Assembly: GCF_963678635.1 (NCBI RefSeq) | Contig: NC_087069.1 | Span: forward strand, 6,433,472 to 6,497,471 | Length of the DNA stretch: 64,000 nucleotides | Direction: 5' to 3' | Source: Symsagittifera roscoffensis | Taxonomy: Eukaryota > Xenacoelomorpha > Acoela > Convolutidae | Part shown: piece by piece, positions 21,507 through 33,200 of the stretch | How the letters are laid out: every line of letters starts with the position of its first letter | Numbering within the stretch: position 1 is the stretch's first letter | Notes under the pieces: model-generated | The model's database searches: none | What the model saw: the letters and a program-made list of their open reading frames with translations, nothing else | What the model was told of the DNA's origin: nothing | Program-made: the position numbers and the translations under genes

Positions 21507-24420
21507 CCCACCCGGGCCTTAGAAAATTTTAAGTTTAATGTTTGTTGTTGTGAAGGATGAATGGAGAAGTTTTTTGATTCTTGGAATAGATTCTTTTGAA
21601 GCAGTGGTTGCGTGAAGGAGGAGAAGGAACAGTTGCTCGTTTTGTGGACTAGTTGGCTTCGTAGAAAAAGAAGGGGTACAGTTGCTCGTAATTCAGAAGT
21701 GTGTTTCGTGTATTCAGATCAAGTTGTCTAATCGAGTCAAGATTTCAGATTTGTACAATGTTTGGTTGGTTTTGTTAAGTAGAGCAAGACTACGTGCATT
21801 TTTAACTATTCATCGAATAGCGAGATGGTATACATTCTCTGTGTGAAGTGCTCAGTGAGTATGATTTGTATGTGACTTCAACATCGAGTTGATCAACATT
21901 CTTGTTCAATGGGGACCTTTGCTGCGATTATGGTTCCAAACTTTAAATCCTGTGAGAGATGTGAGTACGGCAACAAATCAATAGATTTGTCATTCCAGCG
22001 TCGGAATGTAATCGAGTTTTCATCTCCCTCTTCTGCTCATTACTTTTGCTCTGCAATCTTTTTAAATTGTATTTGTATCTCTGCATCTTGTCAGTGAGAT
22101 CAATTTTCGTTATGGTATTCATTAGTTGCTTTCGCAAAAGCGTTTTATTAGTTTTGGTTATTATACAGAATCGCTCACCCTAGAGCTACTCTCGTCAAAA
22201 ATAGGAGTGCATATAGTATCAAGCTTGGTTGTAGTACGGGTGGTGAGGCCGGCTATAGAGCATGCTCAGGACGTCTTTTATTGGTGGGTTAGGTCAGTTG
22301 CGGAAGAGTAATATTACCTTTTCTTTGAGTAGAGTCTCTTTTTATGTTCAACTTTTTCTTTCGTTTTTATCAGTTGTTTTTCTCTTTGGTTCTTTGGTTG
22401 TGTCCTTGTATCAAAATCAGATTGTTAAGTTTTGTGCGATTCTTCTGATATTTTTGTATTCCAAATGGTTTTGATAAATGTTGAAAGCGGGTTTCAAAAA
22501 AATACTTTATCGAGTTTTAATCTGGGTTTAATCTGGTTTGGATACCATAAGACTTTCTCATGCATGCGGTTGGTTTTGTGGCCTTAGTGAGCTGCGTTGG
22601 TTTGTATAAGCTTATTTATAATTCCTTCCAACCGCGTTCAGCGAAAGTTTTGAAAACGCGTGAAAGCAAGTCAAAAATGTGATCAATTCGTATTTAAAAC
22701 TAGAAATTCAGTCATTAAACAATTTTACGTCGGGGTGTTACTCGGTTTTAGTGTAGAAAATGCGGAAAATTTGGTCAAATGATATCAGAAAAATCAAACT
22801 TTATAAAAAACAGCACCCATGAATAGATTACAAACAATATTTTACTTCGTTAAAAAGTTACTTCTTCATGTTTTGAATTTTCAGTATTTCTTTTAATTCG
22901 TTGCTTTAATATTAAAAATATTTTACTGATACAGTTTATGTCACATTATTAGACTTTTAAATTAGAGTTTGATGTTCATTTCTTTTTTCTATTTCAATCT
23001 TCTAGAAATCTAAAACAAAAAGGTGAAACACGCGTGTAAAAACGGTGAGTTGTTTTTATTTAATCGGTTTATAAGAATATAAGCTCACACTTACGAGGAT
23101 TATCGGTCGGGAAAATCCATGGGTAAAGTGGGTTTTAATAGTGTCGGAAGTTATTAAAAGCTTGGCAAGCATGCAAAATACGTTTTTAGTGCAAAGCAGT
23201 GGCAACAGAAGTTCAAGCGCTCTGATGATTTCAACTTTTTTGGTTACAGCTGATAATCGTGGTTAGAGTTTTGTATGAGGTTGTAAAATGTATGGTTAAA
23301 TTTAAGGTTATGAGTTTTTTCTATAGGGCTACTTCGATTTGTTATATGTTTTCAAGCGGGATGGTGATGGGGCGGGAGTGGTAGTTTCAGAGGATGCCGT
23401 GTAAGTTAGTGGATTTAATACAGTATGGTAAGTTTAGGAAGCAAGGAGACGTAAATAATGAACATGAAGCGGTGATTTGGGTTGCGAGATGGTGAAAAAT
23501 GAAGATATGTTCGTTGGATGAATTTGTAATGAGTTTAGTCTGCGTTAGTTTTGTTTTCAACATAAATTCATGTGAAAATTTATTATCTCTCTCTTTCGGT
23601 GTTACGAAATTAGATGTGAGTGCGAAGTGATTAAACTTACTGAAAAAAGGTTCGTAAGCTTTAGTGTTTGTTAGTGCGTGGTCGAAATTTCTGTCGAAAG
23701 GTAATCGAGGTGAAAAATGTATTCTGGTTTGATAAAAAGTTTTTTTCGGTTAGTTGTGCGGTGGTTTCAGCGTCAGTGTCATATGGTGAATCTTCCATAT
23801 ATCTTACAACAGTATGATCGTTGTAAATAATAGGTTATCTGTTAGCATTTTGTGCAATGAATCTAATTATTGTTTGATTAAGTCCTATATTTAAAAATTG
23901 ATTAAGGTGAAGCGCGTTAGTTAAATGTTGAATGATGGAGTCACAAAGTTCGTCATCATCGGGATTCTTTCTAAGGGGTTGTTTCAGTGGGTTAGTGAAG
24001 TTTTAGTATGAAATCCATAAAAGTTTTGGGAGGAGAGAATGTTCATTTCTATATTGTGCTCGTTGGCCTGCGTTTTCTCCTTTGTAATAGGTGTAATGGG
24101 GACAGAAGGGAAGATTATAATTTAAAATTTTGGGTGTATTAGTATGATACTGGTGATGGGATCAAGGTCGAGATGATGATGGGCGGCTAATGAGGAATTG
24201 TCGTGTAGCGTTAGGGTGTTTTCGTTTCATGAAAACTCTTTGGGCTCGTGTAGGTGCAATTTGGACAGAAGGGATAGAGGAGTCGGATGTTGAAGCTGAA
24301 CGGGTTAATTGACGAATAGTTATTGAGTTATTAGTGTTGTCAATAATAATTTTAAAATTCAAGCTTTTCGCCTTTGCGGTTGCTGCTATAATTGCTATCA
24401 GAAATCTCAATGATTACAAT
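21507..24420 (-). pseudogene. Internal region of a decayed LTR element
   Basis: 21507-22760 aligns with 58032-59284, the internal remnant of the element at 57622-59750 (shared word GGCCGGCTATAGAGCATG then CTCAGGACGTC), so it is element sequence, not host. Farther upstream the minus strand has protein-like stretches: 24410-24162 (a Ser/Arg-rich open frame) and about 24000-23830, where it reads NPDDDELCDSIIQHLTNALH then LNQFLNIGLNQTIIRFIAQN. No pol motif is recognised and the reading is broken. The 5' LTR is not found and the boundary at 24420 is arbitrary. Confidence 0.45.
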
Positions 24421-24624
24421 TGGTTTTTGATGGCTAATATTTTTTCAATTTGGTTTATAAAAAGCTGAATCTGTTATACCAATCCATTTGAATCGATTAT
24501 ACTCAAACTTATTAGACTATAATTCCAATTCTTTACTTCTCCATTAAGTTTCCGATTTTGCTCATAATTTTTATTTTCACAATTGTTGGCCTATGTGATT
24601 TTTCGGAAAACGATTTAGGCAGTT

Positions 24625-25610
24625 TGTTCGCGCTTAAATTAATGACGTCATTATAGCGCGAAAGTGAAAAAGCTAAAATTAGATTTGCTTAGACAAAAGG
24701 CCTTGAAAAACTACTGGTTTGTCCGATTAAGGTCAGTTTGCCATCAAAATGTTTATAGATTTTTGAGATTGTTGAAAACCGTATTGCTAAAATGCTAACC
24801 GAAAATGTTAAACTGATTGTTGTCATATATTACTTACTCTTCATATTATCTGTTAAGTTGCCGATAATTTACAGATTTTGAAGCAGGTTTTTGTAGATCT
24901 TACAGGATACGAGAGTGCGGCACATTTTGGTCCGCCGACCCGGACCCGATATTCCGGACGATATTCCAGAGGATTTTCAGGACGATATTCTGGACAGTAC
25001 GACCCAATTGGCCGAAAGTGACCAATTAGCCGAAATTTTTCCAGAGACGACCCAATTGGCCGAAAGTGACCAATTAGCCGAAATTTTTCCAGAGACGACC
25101 CAATTGGCCGAAAGTGTCAAATTAGCCGATATTTGTCGAAACACGACCCAAATTGTGCAATTAGCCGAAAATTGTTCAAACACGACCCAATTGGCCGAAA
25201 TTGTGCAATTAGCCGAAATTTGTTCAAACACGACCCAATTGGCCGAAATTGTGCAATTAGCCGAAATTTGTCCAAACACGACCCAATTGGCCGAAATTGT
25301 GCAATTAGCCGAATTTGTCCAAACACGACCCAATTGGCCGAAATTGTGCAATTAGCCGAAATTTGTCCAAAAAAACGACGCGATTGGCCGAAATTGTGCA
25401 ATTAGCTGAAAGTTGCCCTAAAGTATCCCAAGTGGCCGAAAATGTCCAATTATCCGATATTTGTCCAAACACGACCCAATTGGCCGAAATTGTGCAATTA
25501 GCCGAAAGTTGCCCTGAAGTATCCGAATTGGCAAAAATTGTCCAATTAGTCGACATTTGTCCAAACTTGACCCAATTGGCAGAAATTGTGCAATAGCCGA
25601 AAGTGGCCCT
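24625..25610 (+). repeat. 5' LTR (at least) of the BEL/Pao element
   Basis: Starts TGTTCGCGCTTAAATTAATG, with a palindromic TTAATGACGTCATTA (a CRE-like TGACGTCA) close to the start. The first 370 bases are unique LTR sequence; from about 24995 the 48-bp tandem array takes over. The LTR may extend beyond 25610, since its true 3' end and the primer-binding site could not be identified. Confidence 0.75.
24995..25610. repeat. 48-bp tandem array in the 5' LTR
   Basis: The unit is CGACCCAATTGGCCGAAA followed by TTGTGCAATTAGCCGAAA and TTTGTCCAAACA, with variation between units. Each unit is two related 24-bp halves centred on CAATTGG or CAATTAG. Because 48 is a multiple of three, every frame on both strands stays open and gives spurious repeat peptides (TTQLAEIVQLAEIC); these are not treated as genes. 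CCAATTGG is a palindrome containing CCAAT. Confidence 0.85.
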
Positions 25611-26473
25611 TCAGTTATCCTGATTGTGGATTGTGGACACCCATTTTTTCTCGACACTCGAAGTTTTCTGTGGAATTTGGATTCTACCGGTGAACGCCTC
25701 TACAAAACTTGTAAGACTAAAAAACCAAAACTTTATCCATTTGTGCTAACTTGCTGATTTGATGCTTTAAATTCTGATGCGAGGTTTTTTGATGGCAAAA
25801 TCGTAACCCCCAATTTTTCTCTATACCAAAACCCGATCAGAAAATTTTTTGTGGGTTTAGGAAAAAACCGGCCTCATAAACCTTAATTACGTTATCCTAA
25901 CACCGTGTTTCTAAGCTCAACACCGTATCGAAAAAAAAAAAGGGCAAAAATTTTGAAAAAAAAAAAAATTGAAAATTTTTGATTTTTTTTTTCCAAAAAT
26001 TTTAAAGTTTTGCAAATTATTCAGCAAAGCGCCTAGTTTCATAATAATTTAATTTAAACGACCGAGTCGAGTTTTTTGCCCCAAGTGTTGGACTTAAAAA
26101 AAAAAAAAATCAAAATTTCGCAAACGCATCAGGTTATTGTTGGAACTTGAACCGTTGGGTGAAAACGTGGAAAAAAAATTTTCGGAAAAAAAAAAAATTC
26201 GAAAAAAAAAAAATTTTGGAAAATTTTCGGAAAAAATCCGAAATTTTCGAAAAAAAAAAAAAAATCTGAAAAAACGCCGGGTTTATTCTTGAAACGTGGT
26301 GCAGCTAACTAAACTAGTTCAATTGGATAAAATTAGCCGTAGTCCAGACCCGTAGCGTATTATTAAGCAAATCGTCTTACCTTTTGCTACAACCTTGTTA
26401 GCTCAGGGTGTTGCGGGAGGTCAGGTCGCGGTTTGCTTGATTCCCTCCCTCTTAAGTTGATTTAAATCACTAA
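25611..26473 (+). other. BEL/Pao leader region
   Basis: This region lies between the tandem array and the first ORF. It has several A-runs (25929-25970, 26094-26110, 26190-26270) and no ORF. No clear primer-binding site was found; TGGTGCAGCTAAC at 26297 is a weak candidate. The sequence has no counterpart after the 3' LTR array, so it is either leader or R-U5 that the 3' copy lacks. Confidence 0.5.
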
Positions 26474-27073
26474 ATGTTCATACTAGCTGCTAGCTCGCTG
26501 CACCACGCTTTGAAAAAACTGTCCCCCGCTTCGCAAAAGCGTGTATCTCAATCGTGCTTAGCCATTCCCGGGTTAAGTTTCAACCATAACGCAGTGAACG
26601 TTCGTAAAACTTGTCAGTATCAACTTGATCACTATCTCTTAAACCGAACCGACATTGTTATTTGGCACGACGCTGTTAATAACTCTATTAGTCGACACCG
26701 TAGTAATAACTTTAACGCACTAACTCCTAACGTGCTTAAGAAGGTTCTTTTAAACTATAAACGTAATATTTATGCAATCGTTTACTGTAAACGTGTAGGC
26801 ACGGAAGATATATATAGTAAGTTGAAAGAGTCAGGTATATTAGTTATTAACATAGTAACAGACCTGATATCTAGAAGGAAGCAGAACCTCACTGAGTTAG
26901 GACAAAAATACTTAGAACTACACCAGGATCCCTCTCTAGAACTGAAAACGTTTACGATCCTTAGGCGTTATAGCAAGAATTTGAAGTATATTATTTCCAA
27001 GAAAAATACTCCTAAGCCAGGAAAACGCAAGCGGCAAGCTAATCGAAACAGAAGAAATGCTGAGCAGCACTAG
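26474..27073 (+). CDS. Accessory ORF upstream of BEL gag (SGNH-like features)
   Basis: 199 codons, uninterrupted, in an element whose Gag-Pol is also intact. IPGLSFNHNAVNVRK is followed about 20 residues later by DIVIWHDAVNNSISRHRSNN, then IYAIVYCKRVGTEDIYSKLK and ILVINIVTDLI. The PG-loop then hydrophobic strand-(D/N)-N order resembles blocks II and III of SGNH/GDSL-type folds, but I see no GDS nucleophile motif and no D-x-x-H at the C-terminus. If the fold is right, the protein may not be an esterase. The tail (KPGKRKRQANRNRRN) is strongly basic and could bind nucleic acid. BEL/Pao elements normally encode one polyprotein, so this is unusual. The function is unknown. Confidence 0.7.
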   Translation: MFILAASSLHHALKKLSPASQKRVSQSCLAIPGLSFNHNAVNVRKTCQYQLDHYLLNRTDIVIWHDAVNNSISRHRSNNFNALTPNVLKKVLLNYKRNIYAIVYCKRVGTEDIYSKLKESGILVINIVTDLISRRKQNLTELGQKYLELHQDPSLELKTFTILRRYSKNLKYIISKKNTPKPGKRKRQANRNRRNAEQH

Positions 27074-27238
27074 GAAATAAATAAATTGCTTCTCTAAGGT
27101 GTGATATTGTTTAATGAGTCAGAATATAATTTATCAATACTAAATATAAGGTCTTAAATTAATTATTGCCTTTTTTTTTCTCTCAAACTGAGCAGTTGAG
27201 CGGTTGAGTAGAAGTGAACAAGTTTAAAAGTAATCAAA

Positions 27239-30200
27239 ATGACAGAACAAATTGAGTTAAAATATCGTCGATTGATGAATGGTCGAACATCACTAGAAAA
27301 TGAGCTTTCCGTAGTTCACAGTCGCATAACTGAGAGTTTAGAGGGACCAATTCGGAAAACAAAAATAAACGCCTTAATTGAATCTTGCAAGAGTATTCTC
27401 GAAAAAGCATTAGCTAAAAATGATGAACTTGTGATATTAGCTAATAAAACCGATAACCATAGCAAATTATTAACGGAGTTGGCTGCATGGTGGGATAGGA
27501 TAGTTAAAGTTAACGATGAAGTAACTGGTAAGGCTCGCGCTCATATGGAATCTAATCAAACTTCAGAGGTCTGCGTCAGTGAAACTAGTCGATCAAAAGT
27601 TTCATCAAAATCGGCAAAATCCGGGTCGAGTAAGCAAAGCTCAATGAAATCATTGACCCCCAGTGAGCGCCGCAAAGAGCTGCTCCTAGCGAAGATGAAG
27701 CGAGAAGAGTTGGAAAAACAACATGAAGCAACCTTAAGACTGAAACAACAGGAAGCCATCATCGAAGAGCAACAGCATTTGATTGAGATGGAACGAAAAC
27801 AACAAGAAATTAAATTTGAAATTGACCGTAAAGAGCAAGAACATCGTTTACGAATCGAAAAAAGTCGGCTTGAAATGGAACGATTAAGCGAAGAAAATCG
27901 TATTAAAGTAGCTGAAGCAAAAATGGTTGAAACTGAATACCTCGAAGAGTCTGAAATAGATCAGCATCTCGAGCTGGCGTCTTCGGTTGATCGTCGTTCT
28001 GACAGGGTAAACGATTGGGTTGATCATGCATTAGAAAACCAAAAAGGACCCAAGATAGTTCCGTCTTCTTCAAAGTTTGAAAACTGTATAAATATAGAAA
28101 GTGGTTCGCATCAACACAGAAATGTGTCCACAGCGGAAGCTTCACCTCGACGATCGTTGCCGAATCGGACTTTTGATTGTGATCAACAATGTTATCCCTA
28201 TCAACCAACCGTCTCCTTCAGCGATGGCGATGAAATCAAACACGCTGTATCCACTAATCCTGATCACGAAACGCAGTCGTTGCTTATTTCCAATAACGCT
28301 ACACTTTGCGAAAACAATACATCATCATTTTTTAATCCAGCTGGAACAGCAGCTACCAATACTCCGGTATGCTGTTACTTCTCTGTACCTCATCCTTCGT
28401 CGTCCATTCAACATATCCCCGTCAACAACTTCAATAACGATTCCCGAGTTGTTGGAAACATGCCCGCCATCTCCAATCAATACTCTGGATACACCCCTCA
28501 TGCAATTGTGTCACAACCACCTGCAAATTTAATCTGCAGAAATCAAAACTTGCTATCACATAACGTGTATAGCAACCCTGCGTCAGTGAACAATCCGTTT
28601 AGCGGACAGTCTGCCGTTATTAGTCAGCCCAATTTGCCACTAATGTCACAGTGGACACCCGCAGTCACCCAATGTATCACTGGGGTAACAAGTGATGGTA
28701 ACACAAACCCATCAGTTGGTGTTTTTTCATCCGTAACGCCAATATCTCAGCAACAATTCCCCCACGTACCAAGTGGTGGTACCGTTTACTATGGGTTTCC
28801 CAATCACGACGCATCGGCTGAAAACACTTACATATATCAGCAGCAACCTTTTGCAGCTGATCCTAGCAACACATTGCCGTCGTTGCAACCAGTTCCCCAA
28901 CCGCAAGCCGTGACACTGAATGACTTAGTCCAAGCTCTGTCAGTCTCAAAGAAGGATCCCCTTCCAGAATGGAAGCTGGCCCAGTACGATGGCAACCCGC
29001 TCCAATGGCACGAATGGTTTGGCCAATTTTGCAGTACTGTAGACGCAGCGTCCCTAAGTGATGATGTGAAGTTGACTTATTTAAAAACATTAGTCACGGG
29101 AAAAGCTAAGTCAGCCATAGCAGAGTTCGCATACAGTGGAAGAATGTATAAAGATGCTCTGAAAACTCTAGAAAGAAAGTTTGGCCAGCCACAAAACGTA
29201 ATTACGGCCCACCTTGATAAGTTGTCCAGTTTCCCGCAGCTTCGAATGCACAACTCTGAGAACATCATTAGCTTCTCGATGACCATTTCAAGTCTAGTGG
29301 CTGTCTTTAGGTCTCTTGATTATGAAGAAGATTTGAAAAGCGTCTCTTTGTTAAATCAAGCTCTTTCGAAAATTCCACCAAACATGAGAGAATCGTGGTC
29401 ACTTTTTGTCGTGAAACGTAATTGGTCACGCCCCAACCTAATTGACTTTAACAATTGGTTAAAAGATAAAGCAGAAGCTCATGAGCAAATGAAAAATATG
29501 CCTGGAAAACCCAAAGTCGAAGAGCCATCCAAAACTAAAGCTGTAACGAGAGTTTTTGCCTCGACAAGTACAGTTGAGAAAAAGTTTGAATATCCTTCTT
29601 GTATCCTCTGCAAGGGGAAACATGCCTTGTGGAAGTGTTCTGTGTTTAAGGAGAAAACTCCAACACAACGTGCGAAATTCTCTGCGGAAAATAAATTGTG
29701 CTTCTCCTGCTTACAAGGGAACCACGCATTCCGGCAATGTCCCCGAGCAAAGAAATGCACCAAACCAGGTTGCACTAGCACCCATAGTGTACTTCTCCAT
29801 GGGGCTGAACGTGTTTTTCCTAGTCGAAATCCGGAAAAAAATGATAGCCATACAAGATCCAACGCTGGTCAACCAAGATCTAATGCAGAGCCGGATAAAG
29901 TGAGCACAAACGCTGATCGAAAATCATTCAGCAAGAATATACCAAACGCAAGTTCGAATCATGCAGACATTAATCCCGTTCCGTTGGATGTAAGTTGCGC
30001 AATCTCGAACGACCAATCGTCAATCATAACATCGAAAGGGTTACTGCCCATAATCAAACTCCAAGTTTCCACCGATTTCCAGAGTGCTGATTGTTTAACA
30101 TTGTGTGACTCAGCATCTAGTCATTCCTGGATATCGGCTAAATTAGTCAAATGTCTGAATCTCTCAGGAAGAGATTTGGATCTCACAGTAAATGGCATTA

Positions 30201-33200
30201 ACACAACGACTGTTGTTAAAACGAAACAAGTTCAGATGAAGGTATCTTCTAACTTCGATGGATTCGAATACATATTCGAATTAACCGCATTTGTCAAGGA
30301 TGAACTTAAAGTCGGTACCGATACCGTCAACATCCCTGCATTACAGAGAAAGTATCCGTACCTTGCTCCCATCAAACCAATTGTGTATAGCTACGCCGAT
30401 GTAGACTTAATAATTGGTCAAGACTCCTTCCATGCTATTCGGCCTGAGGAGTATTTCAAGAGTGAGGCCGATCCAAACAAATCGCCCGTCGCGGTTCGCC
30501 TTCCAATAGGCTGGGTCTTGAGCGGCCCAATGCCGACATCTACTGGTTTCCTTTCTACTTGTTTCAAGTGCAATACGGATGATACCGAACTAGCTTGTCA
30601 AATCAAACGCTGGTATGAAATAGAGTCATACGGAGCCTACAAACAGGTCGATTCCCGTTCAGCCGAAGACAAAAGGGCGGCTAAAATACTTGATTCCTCC
30701 ACCGTCCACGATGGATCAAGTTACGCTGTAGGTATGCTTTGGGCAGAAGAATCTATCATGTTACCAGATAATTACTATTCCTCTTTGGTTCAGTTAAAAT
30801 CGTTGGAGAAACGTTTAGCGAAAGATCCTCACTTAAGGGATCAATACTCAAAAACTATCGAAGATGATTTGAGTAAAGGATACGTGATTCAAGTTCCTCC
30901 CCATAATTTTTCGAACCGCAGCATACGCGAGTGGTATCTTCCTCACCATCCCGTGGTGAACCCAAACAAACCTGGTAAAGTGAGGCGTGTCCTTAACGGA
31001 GCGTCTAAATTCCACGGTACGTCATTGAACAAATCGTTGCTAGTAGGACCCGACCTACTGCAGAACCTTGTGTTCGTTCTCCTCCGTTTTCGTCAACATC
31101 ATTTTGCCGTATCGGCTGACATTGAAGGGATGTTCCTACAAGTCGGCGTCCTTCCAGAGGACCAACCATCTCTTCGTTTTCTGTGGCGGGAGGACCCCAC
31201 AGCCGATGTGGTTGTACACCAGTACACCAGACATATCTTTGGAGCAAGAGATTCGCCAACGTGTGCAAATTATGCATTGCAACGGACTGCAACGGATAAT
31301 CAGGCGATGTTCCCTGACGCAGCGTCCGCAGTTCTAGAGAAATTTTATATGGACGACTACCTTGACTCCTTTGAGGACCCTGATGTTGCATTTAAAATGA
31401 GTCAAGAGTTGATTACTCTGTTAGCTCTAGGTGGTTTTAAATTAACTAAGTTCATAAGTAACGTAACTAAATTTAATAAAGAGTTAAACCCGCCCCAAAG
31501 CGCGCCGCAACAGGAAAGTAAAAATATTGTAACTTGTGGGGATAATTCTTCTCATGTTCTTGGTCTGAAGTGGGACCATATTGACGACACTTTGGTCGTA
31601 AGCCGTGGTGTCAATCGTGAACTTAAAAATTCGATAACACAGCGAACAGTGTTAAGTTTTGTTTCTTCCGTTTTCGACCCCATAGGTCTCGTAGCGCCCT
31701 ATACCGTAAGAGCGCGATTATTGTTGAAAGAAATCTGGCGCATTCATGGTCAACAATGGGATGATCAGCTACCCGTTGATATCAAGACAAAATTTCTTGC
31801 CTGGCACTCTGGTTTGCCATCTCTAGGGAAAATGAGTATAAAGCGCAGCTACTTCTCCGGACCAGTCGATTGGGTTGAGTTACACATGTTCGGTGACAGC
31901 TCAGAAGAAGTTTTTTGTGCTGTAGCTTTTCTTCGCGCCCGTGTGAAAACTTCACTCGAAACACAAGTTGCCTTCGTCTTTGGAAAAGCAAGAGTGGCGC
32001 CCATGAAAGCGCTTTCCATACCGAAGCTTGAACTGCAGGCCGCGTTACTCGCTACCCGCTTGAAGGAAGATGTCCTCAAAGCTCTAACCATTCCTGTGTC
32101 AAACACGTTCATGTGGACTGACAGCACCACTGTGCTCCAGTGGTTAAACTCAGGTAGTAAGCAACCCACGTTCGTGGCAAACCGGATTGGAGAGATTCTA
32201 GAAAGTACGACCGTAGACCAGTGGTTTCATGTCTTAAGTGGAGACAACCCTGCTGATACGGGAACCAGAGGAATCTCAGCGGAGTCCTTAAAAACAAGCA
32301 GCTGGGTGAACGGGCCAAGTCTGCTGCAAAGTGGCGAGTGGCCTTTCAAGCCGAGCATAGAAATACTTAAGAAAATCCGCCTGGCTGGTCCCGCTTGTGA
32401 CCTCAATGAAGGCTTACAGCAAGCCTCTAATTTTTCAAACGTTGCACTAAATCAAAAACAACCCATTTTATTTGATTGGCAAAAGTTCAGCTCGTTTCGT
32501 AAACTCCAGCGAGTGGTTGCCTTCATGCTCAGACTTAGTCCGAAACACCGGCACTACCGCACTAAAGTCAAGGAAATAATCGATCCGGTTGAATTAGAAA
32601 CCGCCAAACAACGACTTTTGATGATTTCCCAAAAGGAATCTTTTGAAGCGGAATATTTACTCCTGTCCTGCAACAAAACCGTCAAAAAGTCTAGTCGTAT
32701 TGCACAGTATGCACCGTTTATGGGTCCTGCATGCCTCATTCGTTCAACTGGGCGAATTCGCCGCCTAGTTGAAACTGAATATGACACAAAACACCCTATA
32801 ATCCTTGATGGAAGGCATTCTTTGGTGAAATTGTTCGTAAGTGATATTCATTATCGCTATCAGCACCAGTTCTTAGACTACCTGCGAGCTGTAATTCACT
32901 TAGAGTTCGCAATCTTGAACCTTCGCTCTTTATTGAAGTCCATTGAAGTCCACTGCCTTATATGTAGGAAGCGCAAAGCCAAAACTGTCACACCTATGAT
33001 GGCAGAGCTTCCAGTTGAAAGGCTTGGTTACCGCCAGCCTCCCTTCACAAACTGTGGTGTTGATTACTTTGGACCCTTTTACGTCTCAATCAGGAGGAGT
33101 TCTGAAAAACGATGGTGCTTCCTTTTTACATGTATGACCACCAGAGCTGTACATATTGAGATTGTCTCATCCATGGACACGAGTTCGTGTGTAATGGGAA

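Noticed and set aside
24915-25596. Overlapping open frames on both strands encoding TTQLAEIVQLAEIC-type repeat peptides
   Set aside because: They arise because the LTR tandem unit is 48 bp, a multiple of three, so all frames stay open. The copies in the 3' LTR show the same. No protein is implied.
24995-25610. CRISPR-like array in the BEL LTR
   Set aside because: The units are contiguous, with no unique spacers, lie within LTRs and are in a eukaryotic context.
26385-26460. Possible tRNA gene (GTTAGCTCAGGG... word near 26396)
   Set aside because: Only a D-arm-like word is present. No anticodon stem, T-arm or acceptor pairing was found.
28101-28532. 143-aa open frame inside the BEL Gag region
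   Set aside because: An alternative frame of the low-complexity Gag; no start context or family support.
31005-31391. 128-aa minus-strand frame in the BEL RT region
   Set aside because: Antisense shadow of the RT domain; the sense frame has the YMDD motif.
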